NCBI RefSeq assembly: GCF_900215205.1
Contig: NZ_OBDY01000007.1
Coordinates: 124,001 to 188,000, forward strand
Length of the DNA stretch: 64,000 nucleotides
From: Paractinoplanes atraurantiacus
Lineage (GTDB): Bacteria; Actinomycetota; Actinomycetes; Mycobacteriales; Micromonosporaceae
Direction: 5' to 3'
The notes beneath the pieces are model-generated. The model made no database searches. It was given only the letters and a program-made list of their open reading frames with translations, and was not told the DNA's origin. The position numbers and the translations under genes were made by a program. Position 1 is the first letter of the stretch. Every line of letters starts with the position of its first letter. Below, piece by piece: positions 49,775 through 58,577 of the stretch.

Positions 49775-51685
49775 ATGGACGTCGCCGACAGAAGACTGAT
49801 CAGCCTGCTGGGCCGCGCCTACCCGAGCCGGGAGGCGATGCTCGCCCTGGCCCGGGCGGCCGGGCCGGCGGTGGACGCGCAGGACGACTGGCCGTCGCTG
49901 CTGCGGCGGGCACGTGACGGCGGACGGTACGCGGCGCTGCTGGCCGACGTGCTCTACGACCCGGCCAGCAGCCAGTTCCACCAGCCGCTGCTCGGCCTGC
50001 TCGGCGCCGACCGTGACGCGGTGCTGGCCGCCGGCCTGGTACGCCACGGGCTGCCCGCCGACCCGGGAACGCGCCAGGCGCTGCTGGAGTCGCTGTCCAC
50101 GGCACCGGACCCGGGCCTGCAGGCCAACCTCGCGCCGCCGGCCGGGATCAACGACCCGATGACGTACGCGAACGCCGTCGCCGACGCCGTGCGGCGGGTG
50201 GCCCGCATCGAGGTCGACGGGCGGCCCGCCGGCACCGGCATGCTGGTCGGGCCCGACCTGGTGCTGACCGCCGCGCACGTGCTCGACGCGTCGGCGTTCC
50301 CGCCGCCCGGATCGCCGAGCGTGGTCGCGGTGTTCGACTTCGTCCGCACCCCCGGGGCCAGCGAGTCCGAGACCGGCACCCGGGTGCCGGTCGCCGAATT
50401 CCTGTGCGGGAGCCTGCCGTCGGCTCAGGAGGCCGCCGGGACCGCGGCCAACAACGACCCGGGCCCCGACCGTCTCGATTTCGCCCTGCTGCGCCTGTCG
50501 TCCCCGCCGCCGGCGGCGGTCACCGCGGCCGGCCCGGCCGAGCGCGGCCACTACCGGCTCGACCCGGCCGAGTACGCGTTCGCCTCGGCCCCGCTGCTGT
50601 TCATCGTCCAGCACCCGCTGGGCGCGTTCCAGGGCATGACGTTCCTGACCCAGCGGCCCGCCGTGCTCTTCGGCGGCCGCCGGATCAGCTACCTGGGCAA
50701 CACCGCGCCGGGCTCGTCCGGATCACCGGTGCTCGACATCAGCGGCCGGCTCGTCGCCCTGCACCACTACGCGGCCACCGGCAGCAACCGCGGCGTGCCC
50801 ATCGCCCCGATCGCGGCCGCCCTGCTCGCCAACGGCTTCGGAGAACTGTTCGGCACCGGCGGCGGCCCGGCCGCGCCCGTACGCCCCGGCACCGACCCGT
50901 TCCGGGTCACCCGCATCGCGCGGCAGCCCTACGTCGACCGCAACCGGCTGCGCGGCACCATCGCCGAGCTGTGCAGCGGCGACAGCCCGATCCTGGTCGT
51001 CAGCGGCCAGCGCCGCACGGGCGTGTCCTACACGTACCGGCTGCTCGCCTACGGCGCCAGTCGCTGGGACACCCACCCACCGCTGCGCACACTCGTGCCC
51101 GGCGGCCTCGCCGTGGTGCCGCTCGACCTGCGGCAGTACGCCGAGACCGACCCCGGGCAGCGGCTGGACCGGCTGATCCCGCACGTGGCCCAGCTGCTCG
51201 GCCTGCACAGGGCCGGCGAGCAGTTCGCGCAGGAAGCCCGCAACGTGGTCAGCCTGGGCCTGTGGATCAGGAGCGGGCTGCGCGGCTCGGCCAAGCAGTG
51301 GTGGATCTTCGTCGACGGTGTCGACGACCCGGCCGAGTCGTGCCCCGGCCCGGTGGCCGAGCTGATCTCGGAGATGCTGCGGCTGGCCGACGACCCGCAG
51401 GTGCCGCTGCGGGTCGTGCTGGGCGGGGCCGGCGCGGCCGAGGTGGCCGAGACGGTGTTCCCGGTCGGCACCTTCGCGCTCGACACCGTCAACGGGCTGT
51501 CGCGGGCCGATGTGCAGGCCTGGCTGCGGGACCGGGTGGCCGAGGAAGGCGGCGCCGCCGACGACGCCCGGCTCGGCGCCGAACTGGACAAGCTCTACCC
51601 GGCGGACGCGCCGCTGCCGATCGACCTGATCGCGGCCAGCCTGCCCGCGATCGTGCAGCGGCTGACACCCGGACAGACGCCATGA
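49775..51685 (+). CDS. EAD-like domain / trypsin-like protease / degenerate NTPase fusion
   Basis: A 636-residue protein. Residues 1-110 are helical, opening RLISLLGRAYPSREAMLALA, which resembles the effector-associated (EAD1-type) adaptor domain. Then a trypsin-fold domain with His168 (LTAAHVLD), Asp235 (RLDFALLRL) and Ser315 (PGSSGSPVL). From about 375 a STAND-like NTPase region follows with a P-loop GQRRTGVSY at 411-419 whose essential Lys is Val, and a Walker B-like WWIFVDGVDD. No WD40 repeats. Probably a protease recruited by its EAD to an active STAND partner. ATGA overlap with the next gene. Confidence 0.88.
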   Translation: MDVADRRLISLLGRAYPSREAMLALARAAGPAVDAQDDWPSLLRRARDGGRYAALLADVLYDPASSQFHQPLLGLLGADRDAVLAAGLVRHGLPADPGTRQALLESLSTAPDPGLQANLAPPAGINDPMTYANAVADAVRRVARIEVDGRPAGTGMLVGPDLVLTAAHVLDASAFPPPGSPSVVAVFDFVRTPGASESETGTRVPVAEFLCGSLPSAQEAAGTAANNDPGPDRLDFALLRLSSPPPAAVTAAGPAERGHYRLDPAEYAFASAPLLFIVQHPLGAFQGMTFLTQRPAVLFGGRRISYLGNTAPGSSGSPVLDISGRLVALHHYAATGSNRGVPIAPIAAALLANGFGELFGTGGGPAAPVRPGTDPFRVTRIARQPYVDRNRLRGTIAELCSGDSPILVVSGQRRTGVSYTYRLLAYGASRWDTHPPLRTLVPGGLAVVPLDLRQYAETDPGQRLDRLIPHVAQLLGLHRAGEQFAQEARNVVSLGLWIRSGLRGSAKQWWIFVDGVDDPAESCPGPVAELISEMLRLADDPQVPLRVVLGGAGAAEVAETVFPVGTFALDTVNGLSRADVQAWLRDRVAEEGGAADDARLGAELDKLYPADAPLPIDLIAASLPAIVQRLTPGQTP

Positions 51686-54600
51686 GCGCCGAGCCCACCG
51701 CGGCCGGGCCGCTGGCCGACGCGGAACGCCGCGCGATCCTCGCCGGCCGGCCGCTGACCACCCGCCTGGCGATCTGCGGCAGTTTCCCGCGCGACTACGT
51801 CGCCGGTCATCCGGACGGCCCGGAGACGATCCGGCTGCTCTGCGAACAGCTGCGCACCCCCGGCGACGAACCGCACTACCTGCTCGCCGAGGAACCCCGC
51901 GTGCACGCCCTCGCCGGCCTGCTACGCCGCGGCGGGCTCGGCGAGCTGGCCGGACTTCGTCTCAGGACCCGAACGCCGCGACGCGGCCCGCTCCAACGGA
52001 TGCTGGACGCCTTCGCCTTCAACAATCAGCCGCCGTTGCAGCGACGCACCGAGGAGGAGCTGATCGCGTCGCTCACCGTGACGCGCTGGTTCGTCGAGGC
52101 GATCGCGCTGGCCGGGCGCAGCCGCCAGATCACTGTCGCTCCGAGCCGCGACGAGATCGAAGGGCACCTCGCGGTGCTCGAGCTGACCCGCGCGGCCCGC
52201 CGGCTGACCGCCGAGGGTTTCGTGGGCCGCGAGAGCGAGCTCGGCGTCCTGCACGAGTATCGCGGGGCCCCGGGCGGCGGGAGTCTGGCCGACGACCCGG
52301 CCCTGGTCGTCTCCGGCGTCGGTGGCGCCGGCAAGTCCACGCTGATCAGCCAGTTCGTGCTGGACATGGTGCGCCAACCGGCGGCCGAGCCGTTCGGCTG
52401 GGCCTACCTCGACCTGGACCGGCCGACCCTGGCCTCCTACGAACCGGCCGTGCTGCTGCGCGAGGTCATCCGCCAGGTCGGCGTGCAACATCCCGGCCAA
52501 CTGCGGGCCTTCCGCTACCTGGAGACCACCTCGGTGCAGCGCTCGGCCGGCGCCGGCCTGGAATCGTACGGCGGCGACACCTCCTGGCACGTGCTGGCCG
52601 ACGAGTTCGCCGACCAGCTGCGACGGGCCGGCATCACCCGCGTGGTCGTCGTGCTCGACACCTTCGAACAACTGGAACGGTCCCGGCACGCCGACGAGCT
52701 CTGCTACGAGCTGTTCGCGAAACTCGCCACCCTCGTGCCCGCCCTGCGGCTGGTGGTCTCCGGCCGGGCACCGGCCCGCGTCTTCACCGACCCGGCCCGC
52801 CCCGACCGGCACCTGAGCGTCGGGCCGTTCTCCGGCACCGACGCGGTGCGGCTGCTCGGCGTCCTGACCCGCCGCGAAGCCGAACGCACCGGCCGGCCGG
52901 CCCCGGAGCCCGACCCGGCCGCCGCGGCCCGCATCGCCGAACTGGTCGGCGGGCTCCCGCTGACCCTGCGCCTGGCCGCCCGGGTGCTCGTGGGCGAAGG
53001 ACCGGACGCGGTCACCGACGCGGTGCGCCGCGCCACCACCCTGGACAAGGTCCGCACCGAGTTCATCCGCGGCTTCCTCTACCGGCGGATCCTCGACCAG
53101 ATCCCCGACGGCGCCTCCGGCGCCCCGCTGAGCCGCATCGCCCGGCTCTGTCTAGTGCTGCGCCAGATCACCCCCGACCTGCTCGAGCAGATCGTGCTGC
53201 CCGAACTCGGCCTGGCCGGCTTCTCCGGCGCGCAGCTGTTCGACGAGCTCGCCGGCGAATCGGGCCTGTTCGACCGCGACGGCGACACGTTCCGCCTGCG
53301 CTGGGAGGTCCGCGAGCCGGCGCTGGCCGCCCTGCGCTACGAGGACCGCGACCTGGTCGAGCGCCTGCACCGGCGGGCCCGGGACTACTTCGCCGCCGGC
53401 GGCGGCCTGGAATGGGCCTATCACCACCTGGCCGTGGACGACCCGGACGTGAACGCGATGCCGTCCGCCGTGCTGCGCCGGCTCGAACCGTCGCTGGGCG
53501 ACCTGCCACCGGCCACCGCCGACGCCGTCCGGCACCGCCTCGCCGCCGGCGACGTCAGCTCCGCCGCCGAACAGCTGAGCGTGTGGGAACGGCGCGTGCT
53601 GCCGCAGGTGGAGGAGGCGCTGCGCTCGGGCGAACTCGACCAGGCCCGGCGCCTGCTGGCCGAACGGGCCGAACGCAGCCCGGCCAGCCCGCTGCACCGG
53701 GCCGAGTCGCGCCTGCACGAGAGCGAAGGCGACCTTCCCCAGGCGATCGCGAGCGCGGAGTCGGAACTGTCGGCCGCGCGGCGGGCCACCGACGCGCGGC
53801 GGTACGCGGCCGCGGCGATCCACCTGGCCGCCCTGCACGAAAAAGCCGGCGACCCGGACGCCGCCATCGCGGCCCTGAACGACGCGGAGAAACACGACCT
53901 GCTGGCCGGGGCACCCGCGGTCCGGCTCGAAGTCCTGCTCAACCGGGTCAACGTCGGCGAGCGGCGCCGGCGCGACGACGAGGACACCCGGTGGCTGCTG
54001 GAACTCGACGCCCGGGCCCTGCTGCAACGCCTGCACGACCGCGGCGACCGCCTCGGATCGGCGCTGCTGCGGCTGCTGGCCGCCGCGCTGGGCCGTGACG
54101 ACCCCGACCGGGTCATCCAGGCCGCCGCCGTGGTCGGCCTGGGCCACGACGAGGACCCGCAGCGGGTCCGGAAACTCATCGACGCCGTGGTCGCCTGGGA
54201 CCGGGCCCAGGAGCCACCGGGCGCCCTGGCGCGGGCCATCGTGCTCAGCCGGCGCACCTACGACGACCTCGGCGACGCCTGGACCTACGCGCTGGCCGGC
54301 ACGGGCACCGACGCCGGCCCGGTGCTGGAGCAGCTGTGGCAGCGCCAACCGCCGCCACCCGTGCGGGAGGCGCTGCGCGAGGTCTATCTGTGGTGGGGAC
54401 TGCCCACGACATCCCCACGGTCAGTGCCGCAAGAACGGGACCTCGCCGACATCCTTGCCAGCGCCTACCCGCGCAGCAGTCACCTGCGCAGGATCGCCGA
54501 CATCGCCGGGATGCGCCCGGCCATGATCCTCTGGGAACAGCCGCCACGTGCGGTCGCCCGTGACGTGATCGAACAAGCTTCCCGTGAAGGCCGGCTGTCC

Positions 54601-54714
54601 CTGCTGATCAGTGCCATTCTGAACGACGACTCGGTGCGTTCCCTTCATCCGCGGTTGCGCGCCCTCGTCGGCGAGCAATGGTTGCGAGAACACGAACTCA
54701 CAGAGCCGCCGTGA
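51682..54714 (+). CDS. STAND-type ATPase with C-terminal helical repeats
   Basis: A 1010-residue protein. An N-terminal helical domain (about 1-175) precedes FVGRESELGVL, Walker A GVGGAGKST at 212-220, Walker B VVVVLDTFEQLE at 321-332, and a sensor strand RLVVSGRAP. The winged-helix region follows, then TPR-like helical repeats (about 640-830: AEQLSVWERRVLPQVEEALR, ATDARRYAAAAIHLAALHEK), and a C-terminal helical domain (PREVYLWWGLPTTS-like). ATG 51682 overlaps the protease gene. Intact NTP-binding residues make this the likely switch that senses a trigger and recruits the upstream proteases. It ends 17 bp inside the convergent RidA gene. Confidence 0.9.
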   Translation: MSAEPTAAGPLADAERRAILAGRPLTTRLAICGSFPRDYVAGHPDGPETIRLLCEQLRTPGDEPHYLLAEEPRVHALAGLLRRGGLGELAGLRLRTRTPRRGPLQRMLDAFAFNNQPPLQRRTEEELIASLTVTRWFVEAIALAGRSRQITVAPSRDEIEGHLAVLELTRAARRLTAEGFVGRESELGVLHEYRGAPGGGSLADDPALVVSGVGGAGKSTLISQFVLDMVRQPAAEPFGWAYLDLDRPTLASYEPAVLLREVIRQVGVQHPGQLRAFRYLETTSVQRSAGAGLESYGGDTSWHVLADEFADQLRRAGITRVVVVLDTFEQLERSRHADELCYELFAKLATLVPALRLVVSGRAPARVFTDPARPDRHLSVGPFSGTDAVRLLGVLTRREAERTGRPAPEPDPAAAARIAELVGGLPLTLRLAARVLVGEGPDAVTDAVRRATTLDKVRTEFIRGFLYRRILDQIPDGASGAPLSRIARLCLVLRQITPDLLEQIVLPELGLAGFSGAQLFDELAGESGLFDRDGDTFRLRWEVREPALAALRYEDRDLVERLHRRARDYFAAGGGLEWAYHHLAVDDPDVNAMPSAVLRRLEPSLGDLPPATADAVRHRLAAGDVSSAAEQLSVWERRVLPQVEEALRSGELDQARRLLAERAERSPASPLHRAESRLHESEGDLPQAIASAESELSAARRATDARRYAAAAIHLAALHEKAGDPDAAIAALNDAEKHDLLAGAPAVRLEVLLNRVNVGERRRRDDEDTRWLLELDARALLQRLHDRGDRLGSALLRLLAAALGRDDPDRVIQAAAVVGLGHDEDPQRVRKLIDAVVAWDRAQEPPGALARAIVLSRRTYDDLGDAWTYALAGTGTDAGPVLEQLWQRQPPPPVREALREVYLWWGLPTTSPRSVPQERDLADILASAYPRSSHLRRIADIAGMRPAMILWEQPPRAVARDVIEQASREGRLSLLISAILNDDSVRSLHPRLRALVGEQWLREHELTEPP

Positions 54715-55096
54715 GGTCGACCTCCACCAGCTGCCCCTGATAGCCCAGTGACGCCACCCCGAGCAGGGTGCTGGCCGTGGTGAACGCGGCGGCCAGCGGT
54801 GACGCGTTGAGCTGCTGCCACACGGCGGCCAGCACGGCGCTGTCCGGGCTGACCACGTAGACGATCGAGCGGACCACGTCCGACGGCTTCGCGCCGGCCG
54901 CCTCCAGCACCTCCAGGCAGTTGGTGATCACCTGGGCGGTCTGCGCCACGTAGTCGCCGGGCTCGCCGACCACGGCCCCGGACAGGTCGAGCGGGCACTG
55001 CCCGGCCAGATGGGCCAGCCGGCCCGCCTCGGAGACGGTGATGTGGCTGTAGCCGGCCGGCTCGTGCACGGTGGGCGGATTCGACCTCTCGATCAT
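54698..55096 (-). CDS. RidA/YjgF-family protein
   Basis: A 132-residue RidA-fold protein: YSHITVSEAGRLAHLAGQCP at the start, ITNCLEVLEAAGAKPSDVVRS, and LGYQGQLVEVDLTAAL at the end with the conserved Glu. The deaminase Arg seen in IPARAAVEVARLP of RidA is not present, so it belongs to an Rid subgroup of unknown activity. Family members remove reactive enamine/imine intermediates. A dehydratase producing such intermediates lies 6 kb away, not linked. Confidence 0.87.
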   Translation of the reverse strand: MIERSNPPTVHEPAGYSHITVSEAGRLAHLAGQCPLDLSGAVVGEPGDYVAQTAQVITNCLEVLEAAGAKPSDVVRSIVYVVSPDSAVLAAVWQQLNASPLAAAFTTASTLLGVASLGYQGQLVEVDLTAAL

Positions 55097-55119
55097 CGGC
55101 ACATCTAAGCGCAGCCCGG

Positions 55120-55968
55120 TCAGGCCGCCGCGAGCAGGCCCTGGGCCGTGGTGGCGCGCAGGCGGGTCGTCATGGTGGAGCGGGCGCCGATCTGCGCCGC
55201 GTAGACGGCACGGCGGCGGGCCACGGCACCGCCCGCGGCGGCGCCGTTGTCCTTCTGCTCCATGTGCGTCGACAGGCCGTCCTTGAGCAGGGCCAGCGCC
55301 TCGGTGCGCAGCTGCGAGACGCGCGACTCGGTGACACCGAGCTCGGCGGCGACCTCCGACAGCGGGCGCTCGCGCAGGAACGAGGCCTCCACGACGAAGC
55401 GCAGCCGCTCGGGCAGCACCGCCACCGCGTCGTGCAGGTAGCCGATGCGCTCGCGGTGCAGCAGCATCTCCTCCGGGTTCAGGGCGGTCTCGGTGACCAT
55501 GTCCTCGGCCGTGCCGGCGGCGAAGCCCTGCAGCGACAGGACGGCCGCGCGCTGCACGTCGTCGTCGATGGTGGCCAGCTCGGAGACGGCCACACCGAGC
55601 AGCTCGGCCAGCTCCAGGTCGCTGGGGGTACGGCCGAGCTGGGCGGTCAGCTCCTGGCGGGCCTGCTGGGCGCGGCGGGCCCGGGCCCGTACCGACCGGC
55701 TGGCCCAGTCCATGCCGCGCAGCTCGTCGAGCAGGGCGCCGCGCACACGGGCGGCGGCGAAACGGCCGAACGGGACACCCCGGCTCCGCTCGTACGCCTT
55801 CGCGGCGGTGACCAGGGCGGCGTAGCCGGCCGAGGCGAGGTCGTCGCGGTGCACGTGGGCGGGAACCTTGAACAGCATCTCGCGGACCATGTGGCCGACC
55901 AGGGCCATGTTGTCGCGGATCAGGGTCTCCTGGGCGCGGCTGACGGTCGTGATGGTCGAGCTGTTCAT
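55120..55968 (-). CDS. FliA/WhiG-type sigma factor
   Basis: A 282-residue sigma-70 family protein of the sigma-28 class. Region 2 is LIRDNMALVGHMVREMLFKV, followed by RDDLASAGYAALVTAAKAYE and RFAAARVRGALLDELRGMDW; region 3 is ARRAQQARQELTAQLGRTPS; region 4 is LPERLRFVVEASFLRERPLS, then VAAELGVTESRVSQLRTEAL. About 45 extra residues at the C-terminus (Ala/Arg-rich) are unusual. The ATG at 55968 follows GGGGG. Controls motility or sporulation genes in relatives; motile spores are typical of Actinoplanes. Confidence 0.92.
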   Translation of the reverse strand: MNSSTITTVSRAQETLIRDNMALVGHMVREMLFKVPAHVHRDDLASAGYAALVTAAKAYERSRGVPFGRFAAARVRGALLDELRGMDWASRSVRARARRAQQARQELTAQLGRTPSDLELAELLGVAVSELATIDDDVQRAAVLSLQGFAAGTAEDMVTETALNPEEMLLHRERIGYLHDAVAVLPERLRFVVEASFLRERPLSEVAAELGVTESRVSQLRTEALALLKDGLSTHMEQKDNGAAAGGAVARRRAVYAAQIGARSTMTTRLRATTAQGLLAAA

Positions 55969-56071
55969 GGTGGTTCCCCCCTGTCGTTGCTGACGGGGAG
56001 AACTTTTTCGGCCTACGGGTGCAACGAAAGGCCACTTACGGTTGCCGCTCGGTTGCACTCAGAATTTCTTC

Positions 56072-56683
56072 TCAAGTGAGCAGCCAGCCGTTCTCCACGG
56101 CCAGCCGGACCGCCTCGGCCCGGGTCCGGGCGCCGGTCTTCCCGATCGCCGAGGACAGGTGATTACGGACCGTCCCGTCGGAAAGATGCAGCTCACGGGC
56201 TATGTCGGCGACCGTGCCGCCGTCGCGGGCGGCCCGCAGCACCTGGGTCTCGCGGTCGGTCAGCGGCGAATCGCCCTGGGCCAGGGACTGCGCGGCCAGG
56301 GCCGGGTCGACCACCCGCAGCCCGTCGTGCACGCGGCGGACCGCGTCGGCCAGCTGCCGGGCCGGGGTGTCCTTGACGATGAACCCGCCCGCCCCGGCCG
56401 CCATCGCCTGGCGCAGATAGCCGGCCCGGCCGAACGTGGTCACCATCAGCACCCGGCAGCCGGGGCGGGCCGCGCGCAGGGCCCGGCAGGCGGCGATGCC
56501 GTCCAGGCCGGGCATCTCCACGTCCAGCAGGGCCACGTCCGGCTCGTGGGCGAGCGCCGCCGCCACGACCTCGTCGCCGCGGCCGACCTCGGCCACCACC
56601 TTCAGATCGTTCTCCATGTCGAGCAGGGCCGCCATCGCCCCGCGCACGAGAGCCTGATCGTCGGCGAGCAACAACTTGATCAT
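56072..56683 (-). CDS. NarL/LuxR-family response regulator
   Basis: A 203-residue two-component regulator. The receiver has acidic residues at Asp8-Asp9, phospho-acceptor Asp54 (VALLDVEMPGLDG) and Lys in GFIVKDTP. The LuxR HTH is LTDRETQVLRAARDGGTV, then DIARELHLSDGTVRNHLSSA. ATGA overlap with the sensor kinase; last gene of an ABC/two-component operon, so it likely controls that ABC transporter. Confidence 0.95.
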   Translation of the reverse strand: MIKLLLADDQALVRGAMAALLDMENDLKVVAEVGRGDEVVAAALAHEPDVALLDVEMPGLDGIAACRALRAARPGCRVLMVTTFGRAGYLRQAMAAGAGGFIVKDTPARQLADAVRRVHDGLRVVDPALAAQSLAQGDSPLTDRETQVLRAARDGGTVADIARELHLSDGTVRNHLSSAIGKTGARTRAEAVRLAVENGWLLT

Positions 56684-57783
56684 GTCGGTACCTCCACACG
56701 GACCCGGAAGCCGGGATGATCTTCGCGGCGGCCGGCGGTGAACGTCGCGCCCGCCGCCTCGGCCCGCCGGCGCAGCCCGGCCAGGCCCTGCCCGCCGCCG
56801 TTGGTCTCGGAGACGGGGCCGTCGTCGAGGATCTCGACGCTGCCGGGGCCGACCCGCACCTGGGCGTGGGTGGCGTGGCTGTGCCGCACGATGTTGGTGA
56901 CCGCCTCCCGGATCGTCCAGGCGAACAGCTCCCGGTTGCGGCTGGGCACCTCGTCGGCCACCCCGGGCAGCTCCGCCTCCACGTTCGCCGCGGCCAGGGC
57001 CTCCCGGGCGGCGGCGATCTCCCCGGGCAGGGAGATGCCGCGCATGCCCATCGCCGTGGCCCGCACATCGGCCAGGGCGTCACGGGACAGTGCTTCGAGG
57101 TCGCGCAGCTCGGCCCGGGCCTTCTCCACGTCGACGTCGAGCAGCCGCTGGGCCAGCTCGGCCTTGACCGCGACCACGGTCAGCGAATGGCCGAGGATGT
57201 CGTGCAGGTCGGCCGCGATGCGGGCCCGCTCGTTCTGCACGGCCAGCTCGGCCAGTTCGCTCTGCGCCGCCACCAGGCGGTTCTGCCGGTCGGTGGCGAT
57301 CCGGATGCCGTAGGTGGCGAACGAGCCGAGCAGCACGGCCAGGCCGTAGCCGTTGTCGTGCCAGCCCGGCACCACCGGCGGCAGGATCTCGGCCAGCGCG
57401 AACAACGCCGCCGCCAGCGGCACCGCCTGTTTCAGCGGCAGGCTCACCATGGCCAGCGCGGCCACGTAGACCAGGCAGGTCAGCGCGTGGTTGCCGGCGC
57501 CGGGTACCTGCAAGGCGAACAGCGCCAGCAGCAGGATCAGACCGAGCCACATCTGGCGGACGAACCCCGGCGGCTGCACGTTGTCACGCCGCGCGGTGCG
57601 GGCCTGCGCGGCCAGCGCGACGTATCCGACGGCGAACAGCAGCACCGCGACCAGCCCGGCGTAGCGCCACCACAGGTCGGGCGTCTCCAGCAGCGCCTTG
57701 ACGTTCTCGGTGAGGTAGAACAGCCAGACAGCGGCGAACAGGGCACCGTAACGGAACCGGCCGCTCTCCCTCGTCACTGTCAT
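56680..57783 (-). CDS. sensor histidine kinase (NarL-partner, HisKA_3 type)
   Basis: A 367-residue kinase with five or six N-terminal membrane helices and no large extracellular loop, then the dimerisation helix ERARIAADLHDILGHSLTVV with phospho-His194, and a HATPase domain (FAWTIREAVTNIVRHSHATH, then GGGQGLAGLRRRAEAAG). Intramembrane-type sensors of this form usually detect membrane-active compounds and sit next to ABC exporters, as here. Confidence 0.95.
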   Translation of the reverse strand: MTVTRESGRFRYGALFAAVWLFYLTENVKALLETPDLWWRYAGLVAVLLFAVGYVALAAQARTARRDNVQPPGFVRQMWLGLILLLALFALQVPGAGNHALTCLVYVAALAMVSLPLKQAVPLAAALFALAEILPPVVPGWHDNGYGLAVLLGSFATYGIRIATDRQNRLVAAQSELAELAVQNERARIAADLHDILGHSLTVVAVKAELAQRLLDVDVEKARAELRDLEALSRDALADVRATAMGMRGISLPGEIAAAREALAAANVEAELPGVADEVPSRNRELFAWTIREAVTNIVRHSHATHAQVRVGPGSVEILDDGPVSETNGGGQGLAGLRRRAEAAGATFTAGRREDHPGFRVRVEVPT

Positions 57784-57803
57784 GGCTGTGAACCTACCGC
57801 CGC

Positions 57804-58577
57804 TCAGACCCGGGCCGTGTCGCGGCGGAACCGCCACATCGCGCCGGCCGCGAACAGCGCCGTCCACACGATCACGTTCAGCGCGGCCAGCCACAGGTTC
57901 CCGTCGTGGGTCAGCGGATAGCGGGCCAGCTCGCCCACCCCGTACACCGGGGTGAACTTCGCGATCGTCGCGAACGTGCTGCCGAGCTGGTCGACCGGCA
58001 CGAACAGCCCACCGGCGAACGACAGCACCGCCAGCGCCGGGCCGAGGATCTGCATGACGTTCTCGCTGGGCAGCAGGTAGCCCATGAACAAGCCGAACGC
58101 GGCGAACACGAGCGCGCACACCCAGGCCAGCAGCCCGCACAGGATCCAGGCCGAGACCGGCAGCTGCGCCCCCGAGACGGCGCCGACCGCGAAGGCCACG
58201 GCCACCGACACCGCGCCGATGATCATCGCGAGGACGATCTTGGTGGCGATGTAGGCGTACGGGCGCAGCGGGGTCAGCCGCAGCTGCCGGCTCCACCCGG
58301 CGGCCCGCTCGATCGAGACCATCGCGCCGCCGCTGGTGGTGGCCAGCATCGCCCCGTACACGGCCATGCTGACCAGCACGTAGCCGGTGAGGTTGCCGCC
58401 ACCGACCTGTTCGGTCTTGTAGTCGGCGCTGGTGCCGAAGAGCAGGAAGAACGCGGCCGGGAAGATCAGCGTGAAGATGACGGTGCGCTTGTTGCGGGCC
58501 AGCCGCCGCAACTCCAGCTTGATCATCCCGAGGGAGAAGCCCCCGAAACGAGGCAACGATCTGGTCATAACAGTCAT
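57804..58577 (-). CDS. ABC-2 type transporter permease
   Basis: A 257-residue permease with six membrane helices in the ABC-2 pattern: TVIFTLIFPAAFFLLFG, MAVYGAMLATTSGGAM, ILCGLLAWVCALVFAAFGLF, ILGPALAVLSFAGGLFVP, and a closing helix LNVIVWTALFAAGAMW. ATGA overlap with the upstream ATPase gene. Pairs with that ATPase to export lipids, drugs or peptides. Confidence 0.93.
   Translation of the reverse strand: MTVMTRSLPRFGGFSLGMIKLELRRLARNKRTVIFTLIFPAAFFLLFGTSADYKTEQVGGGNLTGYVLVSMAVYGAMLATTSGGAMVSIERAAGWSRQLRLTPLRPYAYIATKIVLAMIIGAVSVAVAFAVGAVSGAQLPVSAWILCGLLAWVCALVFAAFGLFMGYLLPSENVMQILGPALAVLSFAGGLFVPVDQLGSTFATIAKFTPVYGVGELARYPLTHDGNLWLAALNVIVWTALFAAGAMWRFRRDTARV

Noticed and set aside
55990..56040. 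GCCGAAAA on the minus strand as a FliA-type -10 element for sigma-factor autoregulation
   Set aside because: No matching TAAA-type -35 lies at the required spacing.
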